From contig NZ_LZHZ01000045.1 in the NCBI RefSeq assembly GCF_001667505.1, positions 1-64,000 on the forward strand: DNA of 64,000 nucleotides, read 5' to 3'. The stretch is from Mycobacterium sp. ACS1612 (GTDB lineage: Bacteria; Actinomycetota; Actinomycetes; Mycobacteriales; Mycobacteriaceae). How positions within the stretch are numbered: the stretch's first letter is position 1; every line of letters begins with the position of its first letter. Shown here piece after piece: positions 21,998 through 30,610 of this stretch. The notes below the pieces were generated by a model that was given only the letters and a program-made list of their open reading frames with translations, was not told the DNA's origin and made no database searches. The position numbers and the translations under genes were made by a program.

Positions 21998-24610
21998 ATG
22001 GGTTTGACGTGGCCGTTAATAGGCCGGTCGGACGAGATGGCAGTTATTCAGGACGTCATCTCCTGTCCGGCAACGTCAGGCCTCTATGTTTGCGGAGCGG
22101 CGGGGGTCGGCAAGAGCCGCGTCGTCCGCGAAGCGCTCGCCGCGGCGGCATCCGCGGGATGTGAGACCCGCTGGATGGTGGGCACCCCCTCGGCGCGGGG
22201 CATTCCACTCGGCGCGTTCGCAGCATGGGCGCCGTCGGGTGTCACCGACACCTTTCAGTTGTTGCGTGGGGTGATCGAGTCGCTGACCACCCAGGACTCG
22301 GCGCGGCAGGTCGTCCTGGGCGTCGACGATCTACATCTGCTCGACGATCTGTCGATCTTCGTCGTCCATCAGGTCGTCCAGCGGGGTGCGGCGAAGGTGA
22401 TCCTCACCGTGAGAGATTGCGCACGCATGCCCACCGGGCTGCAGGAGTTGTGGGCGGCAGGCCAGTTCGACCGACTCGAGTTGAAGGCGTTGTCGTCCGA
22501 CCAGATCGCCGAGTTGGTCTCCGCCGCGCTGGCCGGTCCGGTCGATCCGGACGCGGTTCAGCGGCTGTGGAAGTTGACCGGAGGCAATGTGCTCTACCTG
22601 CGCAACATCGTCGAGCAGGAGGTGGCCGACGGACGCATGGTCGAAGAGCGCGGCGCGTGGCGGTGGGTCGGTGACCCGATCATGCCGCCCGGACTGGTCG
22701 AGCTCATCGAAGCCAGAATCGGAGAACTGCCGGGGCCGGTCAGCGATGTCATCGACGTGCTGGCGCTGGGGGAGCCGATCGAACTCGAGGCGCTGATTCG
22801 GATCACGGACGCTTCGGCGGTGGAGGAGGCCGAGACTCGCGGCTTGATCACCATCGACCCCGCCGGTCGCAGCATCGAGGTGCGTATCGCGCATCCGCTC
22901 TACGGTGAAGTACGCCGCAAGCGTGCCCCGTACACCCGGCTGCGACGGCTGCGTGGACTGGTTGCCACCGAACTCGCCGCGGCGCCGGACCGCGACGAGA
23001 TCAAGGCCGTCGTGCGTCGCGCGACGTTGAGTCTCGAGTCGGACCTACCGCCGGACGGCGATCTGTTGGTCAGGGCGGCGCACGGCGCCGTGCTGCTGGC
23101 GGACCTGCCACTTGCGCAACGACTCGCCGAGGCGGCTTATCGCGCCGGGGTCGGGCCGGAGGCCAATTTCGTTCGCGCATACGCGTTGTCGTGGCTCGGG
23201 CGGGGTGAGGAGGCCGAAGCCGTGCTCGCGGGTATGCGCGGCGACGACCTGAATGAACACGATCAGGCGAGGGTCGCGTTCGTCCGATCCAGCAACATGC
23301 TGTGGGCGCTGGCCGATCCGATCCGCGCCAAGGCGCTCATCGACGAGGCCGCGCGGGTCACTCATCCCGATGCGTGTGGCTACATTGACGCCTTCCTCAC
23401 GCTCTACTGGTTCGCGATGGACGAGCCGGAGGCCGCGGTGCAGGCGTCTAAAAACCTTGCACTCGAGGCCATTCCACTCATCGGCGCTGAGGTCACGTGG
23501 GCGCTCACCCAGATCTACGCGGAAGCTGGGCGGGCATCCGAGGCATCGGCCCTGGCGGCCGCGCGACGCAGCATCGCAAGCCGTCCGCTGGAGGCCCCGC
23601 ACGTGCGGCTCAACGTCGCAGATGCGGAAATCAGCGCACTGCAGCTGTCCGGACAGGTCACGAAGGCGCTCGAGGTGGCAACCATGGTCCGTCATGAAGC
23701 CGCCAATCTCCCCGGGATCGCACAGCTACTGGCCGATGCGGTGGCCGGCCGTGCGGCGCTGGGCGCAGGGAACCTGCACGAGGCATGCCTGCGCCTGGAG
23801 CGTGCGACGGCAGGCCTGTGCGGATCGCACCCGTTCGGCTGGGGCTACCGGTACCGCATCCCGTATGCGACCGCGGTCGCGATGCGCGGTTCGGCGTGCG
23901 AGGCGGCGACCACACTGGTCGCGCTCGATGCTGTCGAACGTCGATTCCGGTCTCTCGACCCTGAGCGCAGCCTGGCCCGTGCATGGGTGTCGGCCAGCCA
24001 GGGGGCGGTCAGCGAAGCGATCGGCGTTCTGCTGTCGGCAGCCGAACGATGCAGAGTGACAGGCCGGTTCGCCGACGAAGTGCTGTGTCTGCAGACAGCC
24101 ACACAGTTCGGTGATCGCGGTAGTGCGCCGCGGTTGCGTCTACTCGAATCGATCGTCGAGGGGCCACGCGCCGGCCTTGCGGCGCGGTTCGCAGCCGCCC
24201 TTGGCGACGGCGATGCCGACCAGTTGTGCGTCGTTTCCGAGGAATTCGAGCGCATGGGTGACCTAGTCGCCGCCGTCGACGCCGCCGCCCTCGCCGCGTT
24301 GGCTTACCGTCGGCAGGGCAAACGTGGCACGGCCCTGGGCTGCTCCACGCGCGCAGATGCGCTGGCGCAGCGGAGCGGCGCATGCACCCCGGCGCTGCTG
24401 CAGGCCAGGGAGAGTCTGCCGTTGACCGACAGGGAAACAGAGATCGTGATGTTGATCGGTCAGGGTCTGTCGAACCGCGCGGTCGCCGAGCGGTTGACGT
24501 TGTCCGTGCGCACTGTCGAAAGCCACATCTACCGGGCGATGCTGAAGACCGGAACAACCAGTCGTGACGAACTCGGCGCCCTGTTGCCACATCACGATTC
24601 GGCTAAGTAG
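21998..24610 (+). CDS. LAL-type LuxR regulator (ATPase + HTH)
   Basis: An 870-residue regulator of the large ATP-binding LuxR class. The STAND-like ATPase is N-terminal, with Walker A CGAAGVGKS near residues 32-40 and Walker B VVLGVDDLHLLD near 105-116. A long helical TPR-like middle follows. The C-terminal HTH (LTDRETEIVMLIGQGLSNRAVAERL, then VRTVESHIYRAML) binds DNA. Unlike Rv0386 or Rv1358 it has no cyclase domain; a lone cyclase is encoded at 5324. ATG 21998 follows TAACCT by 6 nt. It lies between two START-like paralogues, where M. tuberculosis has no such gene. Confidence 0.92.
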   Translation: MGLTWPLIGRSDEMAVIQDVISCPATSGLYVCGAAGVGKSRVVREALAAAASAGCETRWMVGTPSARGIPLGAFAAWAPSGVTDTFQLLRGVIESLTTQDSARQVVLGVDDLHLLDDLSIFVVHQVVQRGAAKVILTVRDCARMPTGLQELWAAGQFDRLELKALSSDQIAELVSAALAGPVDPDAVQRLWKLTGGNVLYLRNIVEQEVADGRMVEERGAWRWVGDPIMPPGLVELIEARIGELPGPVSDVIDVLALGEPIELEALIRITDASAVEEAETRGLITIDPAGRSIEVRIAHPLYGEVRRKRAPYTRLRRLRGLVATELAAAPDRDEIKAVVRRATLSLESDLPPDGDLLVRAAHGAVLLADLPLAQRLAEAAYRAGVGPEANFVRAYALSWLGRGEEAEAVLAGMRGDDLNEHDQARVAFVRSSNMLWALADPIRAKALIDEAARVTHPDACGYIDAFLTLYWFAMDEPEAAVQASKNLALEAIPLIGAEVTWALTQIYAEAGRASEASALAAARRSIASRPLEAPHVRLNVADAEISALQLSGQVTKALEVATMVRHEAANLPGIAQLLADAVAGRAALGAGNLHEACLRLERATAGLCGSHPFGWGYRYRIPYATAVAMRGSACEAATTLVALDAVERRFRSLDPERSLARAWVSASQGAVSEAIGVLLSAAERCRVTGRFADEVLCLQTATQFGDRGSAPRLRLLESIVEGPRAGLAARFAAALGDGDADQLCVVSEEFERMGDLVAAVDAAALAALAYRRQGKRGTALGCSTRADALAQRSGACTPALLQARESLPLTDRETEIVMLIGQGLSNRAVAERLTLSVRTVESHIYRAMLKTGTTSRDELGALLPHHDSAK

Positions 24611-24702
24611 CCGCCGGTGCTCCCAGCGGATCCGCCAGGCATTCTGCTCCGCCGACTCCTCGCTGTCCGCTTCGATGGTCGCCGAATGGCTACGGTTTTC
24701 CA

Positions 24703-25146
24703 ATGGCCGTCACCGAGACACGGGAGGTCGTCATCGAGGCGACACCCGACGAAATCATGGATGTGCTGTATGACCTCGAGTCGCTGACGAAGTGGTCGCC
24801 GGCGCACCAAAAGGTCGAAATCCTCGATCGCGACGAGGCGGGCCACCCCCGACGGTCCCGGCAGGTGGTCAAGATCGTCGGTGTCCGCGACGAGCAGGTG
24901 CTCGACTACACGGTGCATGACGACGGCGTGAGCTGGACGCTGGTGAGCTCCAAACAACAGCGTGCGCAGGCTGCCCGCTACACGCTGACCCCTGAGTGCG
25001 ACGGCACCCGGGTTCGATTCGAGCTCACCGTCGATCTCCTCGTGCCGCTGCCCGGCTTCCTGATCAAGCGAGGCGCCAAGGGGTTGATGGACACCGCCAC
25101 CGAAGGATTGCGAAAGCGGGTTTTCGAGGTGCGCGGGCGCGCCTGA
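24703..25146 (+). CDS. SRPBCC (START-like) protein, copy 2
   Basis: A 147-residue paralogue of the proteins at 21469 and 26297: ETREVVIEATPDEIMDVLYDLESLTKWSPAHQKVEIL at the start and LLVPLPGFLIKRGAKGLMDTATEGLRKRVFEV at the end. TACGGT lies exactly 6 nt before ATG 24703. It ends 14 nt before the CoA-transferase start, so the two may be read together, although the latter has its own hexamer. Confidence 0.9.
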   Translation: MAVTETREVVIEATPDEIMDVLYDLESLTKWSPAHQKVEILDRDEAGHPRRSRQVVKIVGVRDEQVLDYTVHDDGVSWTLVSSKQQRAQAARYTLTPECDGTRVRFELTVDLLVPLPGFLIKRGAKGLMDTATEGLRKRVFEVRGRA

Positions 25147-25160
25147 GTTACGTTGCTTCG

Positions 25161-26237
25161 ATGACCAACACCGGACCCCTGGCCGGGGTGAAGGTCCTCG
25201 AGCTCGGCGGCATCGGACCCGGCCCGCACGCCGCGATGGTGCTCGCCGACCTCGGCGCCGACGTGGTGCGGGTGCGCAGGCCGGGCGGCCTACAGATTCC
25301 CGCCGAAGAGTTGGACCTGCTGCATCGCGGTAAGCGCATCGTCGATCTCGACGTCAAGCGCGAGCCGGCCAAGCTGCTGGGCCTGGCGGCCAAGGCCGAC
25401 GTGCTGCTCGACGGCTTCCGGCCAGGCACCTGCGAACGGTTGGGCATCGGACCCGACGACTGCGCGGCGGTCAACCCGCGGCTGATCTACGCCCGCATCA
25501 CCGGCTGGGGGCAGCACGGACCGATGGCACAGGCCGCGGGCCACGACATCAACTACCTGTCGCAGACCGGGGCGCTGTCGGCGATCGGCTACCGCGACCG
25601 CCCGCCGGTCGCGCCGCTGAATCTGGTTGCCGACTTCGGCGGCGGGTCGATGTTCGTCCTGCTCGGCATCGTCGCGGCGCTCTACGAACGGGAACGGTCG
25701 GGTGAAGGCCAGGTGATCGACGCCGCTATGGTCGACGGGGTATCGATCCTGGCGCAGATGGCGTGGACCATGAAGTCGACCGGCTCTCTCAAGGACGAAC
25801 GCGAATCGTTCATGCTCGACGGCGGCGCGCCGTTCTACCGCACCTACGAGACCGCCGACGGCAAGTACATGGCGGTCGGCGCGATCGAACCGCAGTTCTT
25901 TGCCCAATTGCTGACCGGCCTAGGTTTGTCGGCCGAGGACGTCAACCAACTCGACGCGGCGGCTTTCCCGGACGTCCACAAGTTGTTCGCGGAGAAGTTT
26001 GCAGGCAAGACGCGCAACGAGTGGACCGAGATCTTCGCGGGCACCGATGCATGCGTGACTCCGGTGCTCACCTGGCGTGAGGCAGCGCAGAACGAACACC
26101 TCAGGGCGCGCTCAACAATGGTTACTGTCAATGGTGTTGATCAGGCAGCGCCTGCCCCGCGGTTCTCCCGCACCTCGGCAGGCCCGGTCGGCTCACCACC
26201 CCAGTCGATCACGCCCCTCGACGAAATCGACTGGTGA
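25161..26237 (+). CDS. far: Class III CoA-transferase, alpha-methylacyl-CoA racemase type
   Basis: A 358-residue CoA-transferase family III enzyme, matching M. tuberculosis Far (Rv0855) in position and alpha-methylacyl-CoA racemase (MCR) in sequence. The catalytic pair is His128 in AAGHDINYLSQTG and Asp158 in NLVADFGGGS, corresponding to His126 and Asp156 of MCR. The reaction would epimerise 2-methylacyl-CoA esters, as needed for branched fatty acid or sterol side-chain beta-oxidation. ATG 25161 follows TACGTT by 6 nt. It lies between two START-like genes as in M. tuberculosis. Confidence 0.92.
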   Translation: MTNTGPLAGVKVLELGGIGPGPHAAMVLADLGADVVRVRRPGGLQIPAEELDLLHRGKRIVDLDVKREPAKLLGLAAKADVLLDGFRPGTCERLGIGPDDCAAVNPRLIYARITGWGQHGPMAQAAGHDINYLSQTGALSAIGYRDRPPVAPLNLVADFGGGSMFVLLGIVAALYERERSGEGQVIDAAMVDGVSILAQMAWTMKSTGSLKDERESFMLDGGAPFYRTYETADGKYMAVGAIEPQFFAQLLTGLGLSAEDVNQLDAAAFPDVHKLFAEKFAGKTRNEWTEIFAGTDACVTPVLTWREAAQNEHLRARSTMVTVNGVDQAAPAPRFSRTSAGPVGSPPQSITPLDEIDW

Positions 26238-26296
26238 GATAAATTAGCTACAAAACGGGCTGCGGTTCGTCAGCGAGTTAGCTAGACTCTGCGGGT

Positions 26297-26740
26297 ATGG
26301 CTGTCCGGGCATCGAGAGAGGTCGTCTTCGAGGCGTCGCCTGAAGCGATTCTGGAGGCGCTCGCCGACATCGAGTCGGTGCCGGATTGGTCGCCGGTGCA
26401 CAAGAAGGCCGAGGTGATCGACCGGCATCCCGACGGCAAGCCCCGTCACGTCAAGGCGACTTTCAAGATCATGGGCATCACCGAGAAGGAAGTGCTCGAG
26501 TACAACTGGGGCCCGCGTTGGATGGTGTGGGATGCGAAGGCGACGTTCAACCAGCGCGGCCAGCACGTCGAGTACAACCTGACACCCGAGGGCGACGACA
26601 GGACGAGGGTGCGCTTCGACATCATCCTCGACCTGGGCGCCCCCATTCCCGAGTTCCTGATCACGCGGGCCAAGAAGATCGTGCTCGACGTCGCGACCGA
26701 GAGCCTGCGGAAGCAGGTCATGGAGAAGTACGCGTCGTAG
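26297..26740 (+). CDS. SRPBCC (START-like) protein, copy 3
   Basis: A 147-residue paralogue of copies 1 and 2: ASREVVFEASPEAILEALADIESVPDWSPVHKKAEVI at the start and GAPIPEFLITRAKKIVLDVATESLRKQVM at the end. TAGACT lies 8 nt before ATG 26297, within an AT-rich stretch that repeats TTAGCTA twice (26243-26278 region). It is followed after a short gap by the luciferase-like gene. Confidence 0.9.
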   Translation: MAVRASREVVFEASPEAILEALADIESVPDWSPVHKKAEVIDRHPDGKPRHVKATFKIMGITEKEVLEYNWGPRWMVWDAKATFNQRGQHVEYNLTPEGDDRTRVRFDIILDLGAPIPEFLITRAKKIVLDVATESLRKQVMEKYAS

Positions 26741-26783
26741 GTTCTCGGAATAGCGGATGCGGGGTCCGCGGTTGCCCGCAGGT

Positions 26784-27701
26784 ATGCCGACAGGAATCGT
26801 GCTCTTCCCCAATCCGCAAGCCCCCAATCTCGTCGACGATGTGATCGGGCAGGCCGCCCGCGCATACGAGCTCGGCGTCCGGCAGATCTGGCTGGCCCAG
26901 CAGCTCGACCACGACGCGATATCGCTTGCGGGTTTGGTCGGCGCGGCGGTGCCGGGGCTCGGTGTCGGGACGTCGGTGGTGCCGATCAACCCGCGCCATC
27001 CGCTGATCATCGCGTCGCAGGCGCAGACGGCGCAGGCCGCATCGCACGGCAACTTCAGCCTCGGCCTCGGCCTGGGCGCGCACGAGCCGGAACGGCAGGC
27101 GTTCGGCGTGTCGTGGCCCAACACCATCACCCGCCTTCGCGAACACCTCACCGTGCTGAGGGCCATCTTCGACACCGGGACCGTCGACTTCACCGGTGCC
27201 GAGGTCAGCGCACATTCTGGTTGGCCGGTGCGCGTCGCGGGAGGCACACCGGTTCCCGTCTACGTCGCGGCGATGGGACCGAAAGCGCTGCAGGTGACAG
27301 GCGAATTAGCCGATGGCACATTGCCTTTCATCGCCGGCCCGCGTGCCATCGAGGAGTTCATCGAACCGACGATCGCAAAGGCGGCTGCCGACGCAGGTAG
27401 ACCCAAACCAAAGGTGATCGCCTCGGTGCCGGTGCTGGTGTCCGACGACGTCGAATTCGCGAAGCGGGTGGCGGCGCAGGAGCTGGGGTTCTACGCGACG
27501 ATCCCCTCGTATCAGAAGGTCATCGCCAGGGAACGGGTCGACAGTGTCGCCGACCTCGCCGTGGTGGGCCCCGCGCAATCGGTGGCGCGTCAGCTCAAGC
27601 GCTACCTGGACGCCGGGGCCACCGACGTCGTGCTCAGCGCGATCGACCGCACCGACCCGGCGCAGGCCGAAGAACTCTGGGCGGTCGCCGCCTCGCTCTG
27701 A
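26784..27701 (+). CDS. Luciferase-like (LLM) F420-dependent oxidoreductase
   Basis: A 305-residue LLM-family TIM barrel, probably using F420H2 or reduced flavin. Typical blocks are VIGQAARAYELGVRQIWLAQQ, GVGTSVVPINPRHPLIIASQAQT, FSLGLGLGAHE and PVYVAAMGPKALQVTGELADGTL. ATG 26784 begins the first beta strand (TGIVLFP); ATG 26757 would add nine residues. The substrate cannot be deduced. It converges with the nitrile hydratase operon. Confidence 0.85.
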   Translation: MPTGIVLFPNPQAPNLVDDVIGQAARAYELGVRQIWLAQQLDHDAISLAGLVGAAVPGLGVGTSVVPINPRHPLIIASQAQTAQAASHGNFSLGLGLGAHEPERQAFGVSWPNTITRLREHLTVLRAIFDTGTVDFTGAEVSAHSGWPVRVAGGTPVPVYVAAMGPKALQVTGELADGTLPFIAGPRAIEEFIEPTIAKAAADAGRPKPKVIASVPVLVSDDVEFAKRVAAQELGFYATIPSYQKVIARERVDSVADLAVVGPAQSVARQLKRYLDAGATDVVLSAIDRTDPAQAEELWAVAASL

Positions 27702-27704
27702 GCG

Positions 27705-27902
27705 CTAGTGGCAGGGGAACCCCAGCAGGTGACGGGCGTCGTGCATGAACTCGTGAATCGCGGTGTTGGAGCCGAAGATCGACGATGCGCCCTGGTCGAG
27801 GCCGACGAAGTACAGAGTCAGCAACGCCAGCAGCACGGTGACACTCAGCCACCCGGCGCCTGCCAGCGTGATCGACCGGCTCTTGGCGACTGTTTCACTC
27901 AT
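27705..27902 (-). CDS. cbtB: CbtB-type cobalt transporter subunit
   Basis: A 65-residue protein with one membrane segment (about 12-35) and the diagnostic C-terminus HEFMHDARHLLGFPCH, whose His residues are thought to bind cobalt. CbtB usually works with the larger CbtA, which is absent here. ATG 27902 overlaps the stop of the accessory gene by 8 nt, so it is the last gene of the nitrile hydratase operon. Supply of Co for the hydratase is the natural role. Confidence 0.85.
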   Translation of the reverse strand: MSETVAKSRSITLAGAGWLSVTVLLALLTLYFVGLDQGASSIFGSNTAIHEFMHDARHLLGFPCH

Positions 27903-28185
27903 GTCCGTCTCCGTTCAGTTTCGGCGGCGCGGTCAGCAGCCGGTGGTCGTCGATCACCTTCTCGAGTGCGGCGACCCAGTGGTCGTAGTACTGCCAGTCG
28001 CCGCGCCCGTCGGCCGGTGCACTCTCCCATTCACCGATCGCCTCGATCAGACTCTGCTGGAATTCACTCCACTGGTAATGGCCGAATTCGGACAGCGCCA
28101 ACGCCAACCCGAACGCCCGCCGCTGCCATTCGTGCTCGAACTGCGGTGCGGCCTGATCGGTTGTGCAGGTGTCGTGCAGCCTCAC
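27895..28185 (-). CDS. Nitrile hydratase accessory/activator protein
   Basis: A 96-residue homologue of the N-terminal part of the beta subunit: FEHEWQRRAFGLALALSEFGHYQWSEFQQSLIEAIGEW. It matches the small activator (P14K/NhhG type) that inserts cobalt into Co-type nitrile hydratase by exchanging alpha subunits. GTG 28185 overlaps the alpha stop (GTGA). The order beta, alpha, accessory is that of the cobalt enzyme of Rhodococcus J1. Confidence 0.85.
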   Translation of the reverse strand: MRLHDTCTTDQAAPQFEHEWQRRAFGLALALSEFGHYQWSEFQQSLIEAIGEWESAPADGRGDWQYYDHWVAALEKVIDDHRLLTAPPKLNGDGHE

Positions 28186-28802
28186 GACGCCTGCCCTGCC
28201 AACGCGACCCCCATCATGGATTCCGTCGTCACCAGATCCATCAGCATCTCGTCAGTGAAATCCTCGGTGCCGCAGGGCCGTTCGGGGATCACGAACCAGC
28301 GGGAGTGTCCGCTGCTGTCCCAGACCTTGATTTCGGTGTCGTCGGGCAGGTGCAGACCGACCTCGGCGAGCACCTTGCGCGGTTCGCGCGCGGCCCTGGC
28401 CCGGAACACCGGATCCTTGTACCAGTACGGTGGCAACCCCAGCACCGGCCACGGAAAGCACGAGCACAGCGTGCAGATGATCAAATTGTGTACGCCGGGG
28501 GAGTTGGCGACGGCCTGCAGGTGTTCACCCTCCGCGCCCGCCATGCCCTCGGGTAGGTCGAGTTCGGCGATCGCGGCGGGCGTGTCGGTGACCACCCTGG
28601 CCGCGAAGTCGGGATCGGTCCACGCCTTGACGACGATCCGCTTACCGTTCAGCGGCGTCATCTCCGATTCGAAATAGGCCAGCACCTTGTCGACCGTTTG
28701 CGGATTGATCACCCCCTTGGAGATCAAAAGTGATTCCAGCGCTTCGACTTTCGCCGCGCTGGACGCTTCCCGGTCGTCGGGATACTGAAACTGGCCGCTC
28801 AT
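28182..28802 (-). CDS. nthA: Cobalt-type nitrile hydratase, alpha subunit
   Basis: A 206-residue catalytic subunit that hydrates nitriles to amides. The metal-binding claw is CTLCSC, Cys110-Cys113-Cys115; Thr at the second position marks the Co-type, while Fe-type enzymes have Ser. Tyr and Trp residues that line the site (PPYWYKDPVFRARAAREPR) follow. ATG 28802 overlaps the beta stop (TGATG); GTG 28805 is possible. Thiocyanate hydrolase gamma is a relative, but the subunit layout here fits nitrile hydratase. Confidence 0.92.
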   Translation of the reverse strand: MSGQFQYPDDREASSAAKVEALESLLISKGVINPQTVDKVLAYFESEMTPLNGKRIVVKAWTDPDFAARVVTDTPAAIAELDLPEGMAGAEGEHLQAVANSPGVHNLIICTLCSCFPWPVLGLPPYWYKDPVFRARAAREPRKVLAEVGLHLPDDTEIKVWDSSGHSRWFVIPERPCGTEDFTDEMLMDLVTTESMMGVALAGQAS

Positions 28803-29536
28803 CACATACCTTCCAGGTAGGCCTCGAACAACTCGGCGTAGAACATTTGCGGGCCGGCCTCGGCACGCACACCGAACAACTCGGACGGGTCGAACGCGAC
28901 GATGTAGACGGGCATCGGGGTGCCGATGCCGTCGCCGGTCTCCACGAAATAGGCGTAGTCGCCCTCGAAGATGCGCTCGACGATGCCGGTCCTACCGCGT
29001 AGGTGGCCCGGCAGTCGGGTGTGCTCGGCGGCGGGCACGTTGGTGATCCGGACCTTGTCGCCGACGGCGAACTTGGGGTGCGCCACATCCCGGCGAGGGG
29101 AGTCGCCCTTGCGCAGGTAGCGCGTCACCTGATCATCGATCGCAGGCTGGGGATCGGGGAGACCGGGAGCCTGTCCTGACGCCAATTCGGTTTGCCGCGA
29201 GGTCAGTTCGTCATCGGTCAGGTAGCCCTTGTCGATTAAGAACTGGGTGATGCCACCCAACCACTTCTCGTAGTACCGGTACTTGAAGTAGTCGAACGGG
29301 TCCATCGCCTCGGCGCCGGTGCGCAAGTGGGCCCATGTCCAGGTCTCCGCGAACGTCGTCGGCACCTGATCGATCGGATATTTCGGCAGCGCGGCACTCA
29401 GGTGCTTGGACAGGCCCATCATCGCGACATGGATGCCGAAGATGCGCTTCTCCCAATCCTCGACGAACACCCGCCTCTCGAGGTTCCTCAGTTCGGGTAG
29501 CCCTTCCAGGCCACCGAGATAGTGCTGCAACTTCAT
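28802..29536 (-). CDS. nthB: Nitrile hydratase, beta subunit
   Basis: A 244-residue structural subunit. The N-terminal helical half starts MKLQHYLGGLEGL and contains DPFDYFKYRYYEKWLGGITQFLIDKG; the C-terminal SH3-like barrel contains FAVGDKVRITNVPAAEHTRLPGHLRGRTGIVERIFEGDYAY, both standard. The minus-strand leader has AAAGGAAT before ATG 29536. It is the first gene of the operon and diverges from the GlxA-type regulator, which may control it. No amidase gene is adjacent. Confidence 0.93.
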   Translation of the reverse strand: MKLQHYLGGLEGLPELRNLERRVFVEDWEKRIFGIHVAMMGLSKHLSAALPKYPIDQVPTTFAETWTWAHLRTGAEAMDPFDYFKYRYYEKWLGGITQFLIDKGYLTDDELTSRQTELASGQAPGLPDPQPAIDDQVTRYLRKGDSPRRDVAHPKFAVGDKVRITNVPAAEHTRLPGHLRGRTGIVERIFEGDYAYFVETGDGIGTPMPVYIVAFDPSELFGVRAEAGPQMFYAELFEAYLEGM

Positions 29537-29634
29537 CCGGCCGGATTCCTTTCACGCGGGCGATGAAATCAGGCTCCGGCGACGTTGTTACGAACGTGTT
29601 ACACCGTGTTTTCCATCCGCGACGAACTAGGACG

Positions 29635-29652
29635 CCGGATACGCAAATCCGG
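29635..29652. promoter_or_regulatory. Inverted repeat CCGGAT-N6-ATCCGG
   Basis: A perfect repeat in the 139-nt interval between the nitrile hydratase operon and the GlxA-type gene, 24 nt before ATG 29676. It could be a regulator site; sequence alone cannot confirm it. Confidence 0.35.
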
Positions 29653-29675
29653 ACATCACCCAAGGCGGTGCGCTG

Positions 29676-30608
29676 ATGCCTGCGGCGTCCAAACAGGTTG
29701 CGGTGCTGGTGTATGACGGCGTGCGCACGCTGGATGTGACCGGTCCGTTGGAGGTTTTCGACGTTGCCCGATCATTGCGCTGCCGCTACGACGTCCAGCT
29801 GTACGCCGTAACGGGTGACACGGCGGTGCGTTGCTCGTCGGGTATGACCCTGGGAGCTGCACCGCTCTCCGCGCTTCCATCCGCCGTGGACACCCTGGTG
29901 GTGCCCGGCGGTGAATGCCTGGTGGCGCCTGGCCCCGACCCTCGTCTGGTGGCGGCCATCCGCCGCCACGCGCCGACCGCGCGGCGCATGGCGTCGATCT
30001 GCGCCGGTTCGTTCGCACTCGCGGCGGCGGGGTTGCTCGACGGTGTGCGCACCACGACGCACTGGCGCCTTCTCGACGTCTTCGCCCGTCGACATCCAGA
30101 GGCGGTGCTGGAATCCGAATCGGTGTACGTCCGTGACGGTGAGATCTGGAGCTCGGCCGGCGTGGCGGCGGGCATCGACCTGACGCTCGCAATGGTGGCC
30201 GACGATCATGGGGCGGCGATCGCGCACGAAATCGGCAAAGACATGGTGGTTTTCAGCAGGCGTCTGGAGGGGCATCCGCAGCTGTCGGTGTCCGCACGAA
30301 CCCCGCGGCCCAGCCATCCCCGCCTGGAGCACCTGCTGCAGACCATCAACGCCGACCCCGCCGCCAAATACACGCTCGACAAGGTCGCGGCCGATATCGG
30401 GGTGAGCGCGCGGCACCTGACCCGGCTGTTCAGGTCGCAGGTGGGCTGCACGTTGCGGGAGTACGTGGTGGCGGTGCGGATGGAGGGCGCGGTCGGACTG
30501 GTGCTCGCCGGTGAGTCGTTCCACGCCGCAGCGCGTCGGTGCGGATTGCGCGACGGTTCGCAGTTGCGTGAGCTGTTGGCTTCGCCGCCACCGCCGTTCG
30601 GGCGGTGA
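29676..30608 (+). CDS. GlxA-family AraC-type regulator
   Basis: A 310-residue regulator with an N-terminal DJ-1/PfpI domain (about 7-175; Cys109 in SICAGSFALAAAGLL sits at the nucleophile elbow) and a C-terminal AraC HTH (about 215-305; ARHLTRLFRSQVGCTLREYV). The second HTH ends in LRELLASPPPPFGR, some 15-20 residues shorter than usual. It is divergent from the nitrile hydratase operon and is the obvious candidate to sense a nitrile, amide or acid. ATG 29676 follows AAGGCGG. Confidence 0.88.
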   Translation: MPAASKQVAVLVYDGVRTLDVTGPLEVFDVARSLRCRYDVQLYAVTGDTAVRCSSGMTLGAAPLSALPSAVDTLVVPGGECLVAPGPDPRLVAAIRRHAPTARRMASICAGSFALAAAGLLDGVRTTTHWRLLDVFARRHPEAVLESESVYVRDGEIWSSAGVAAGIDLTLAMVADDHGAAIAHEIGKDMVVFSRRLEGHPQLSVSARTPRPSHPRLEHLLQTINADPAAKYTLDKVAADIGVSARHLTRLFRSQVGCTLREYVVAVRMEGAVGLVLAGESFHAAARRCGLRDGSQLRELLASPPPPFGR

Positions 30609-30610
30609 CG

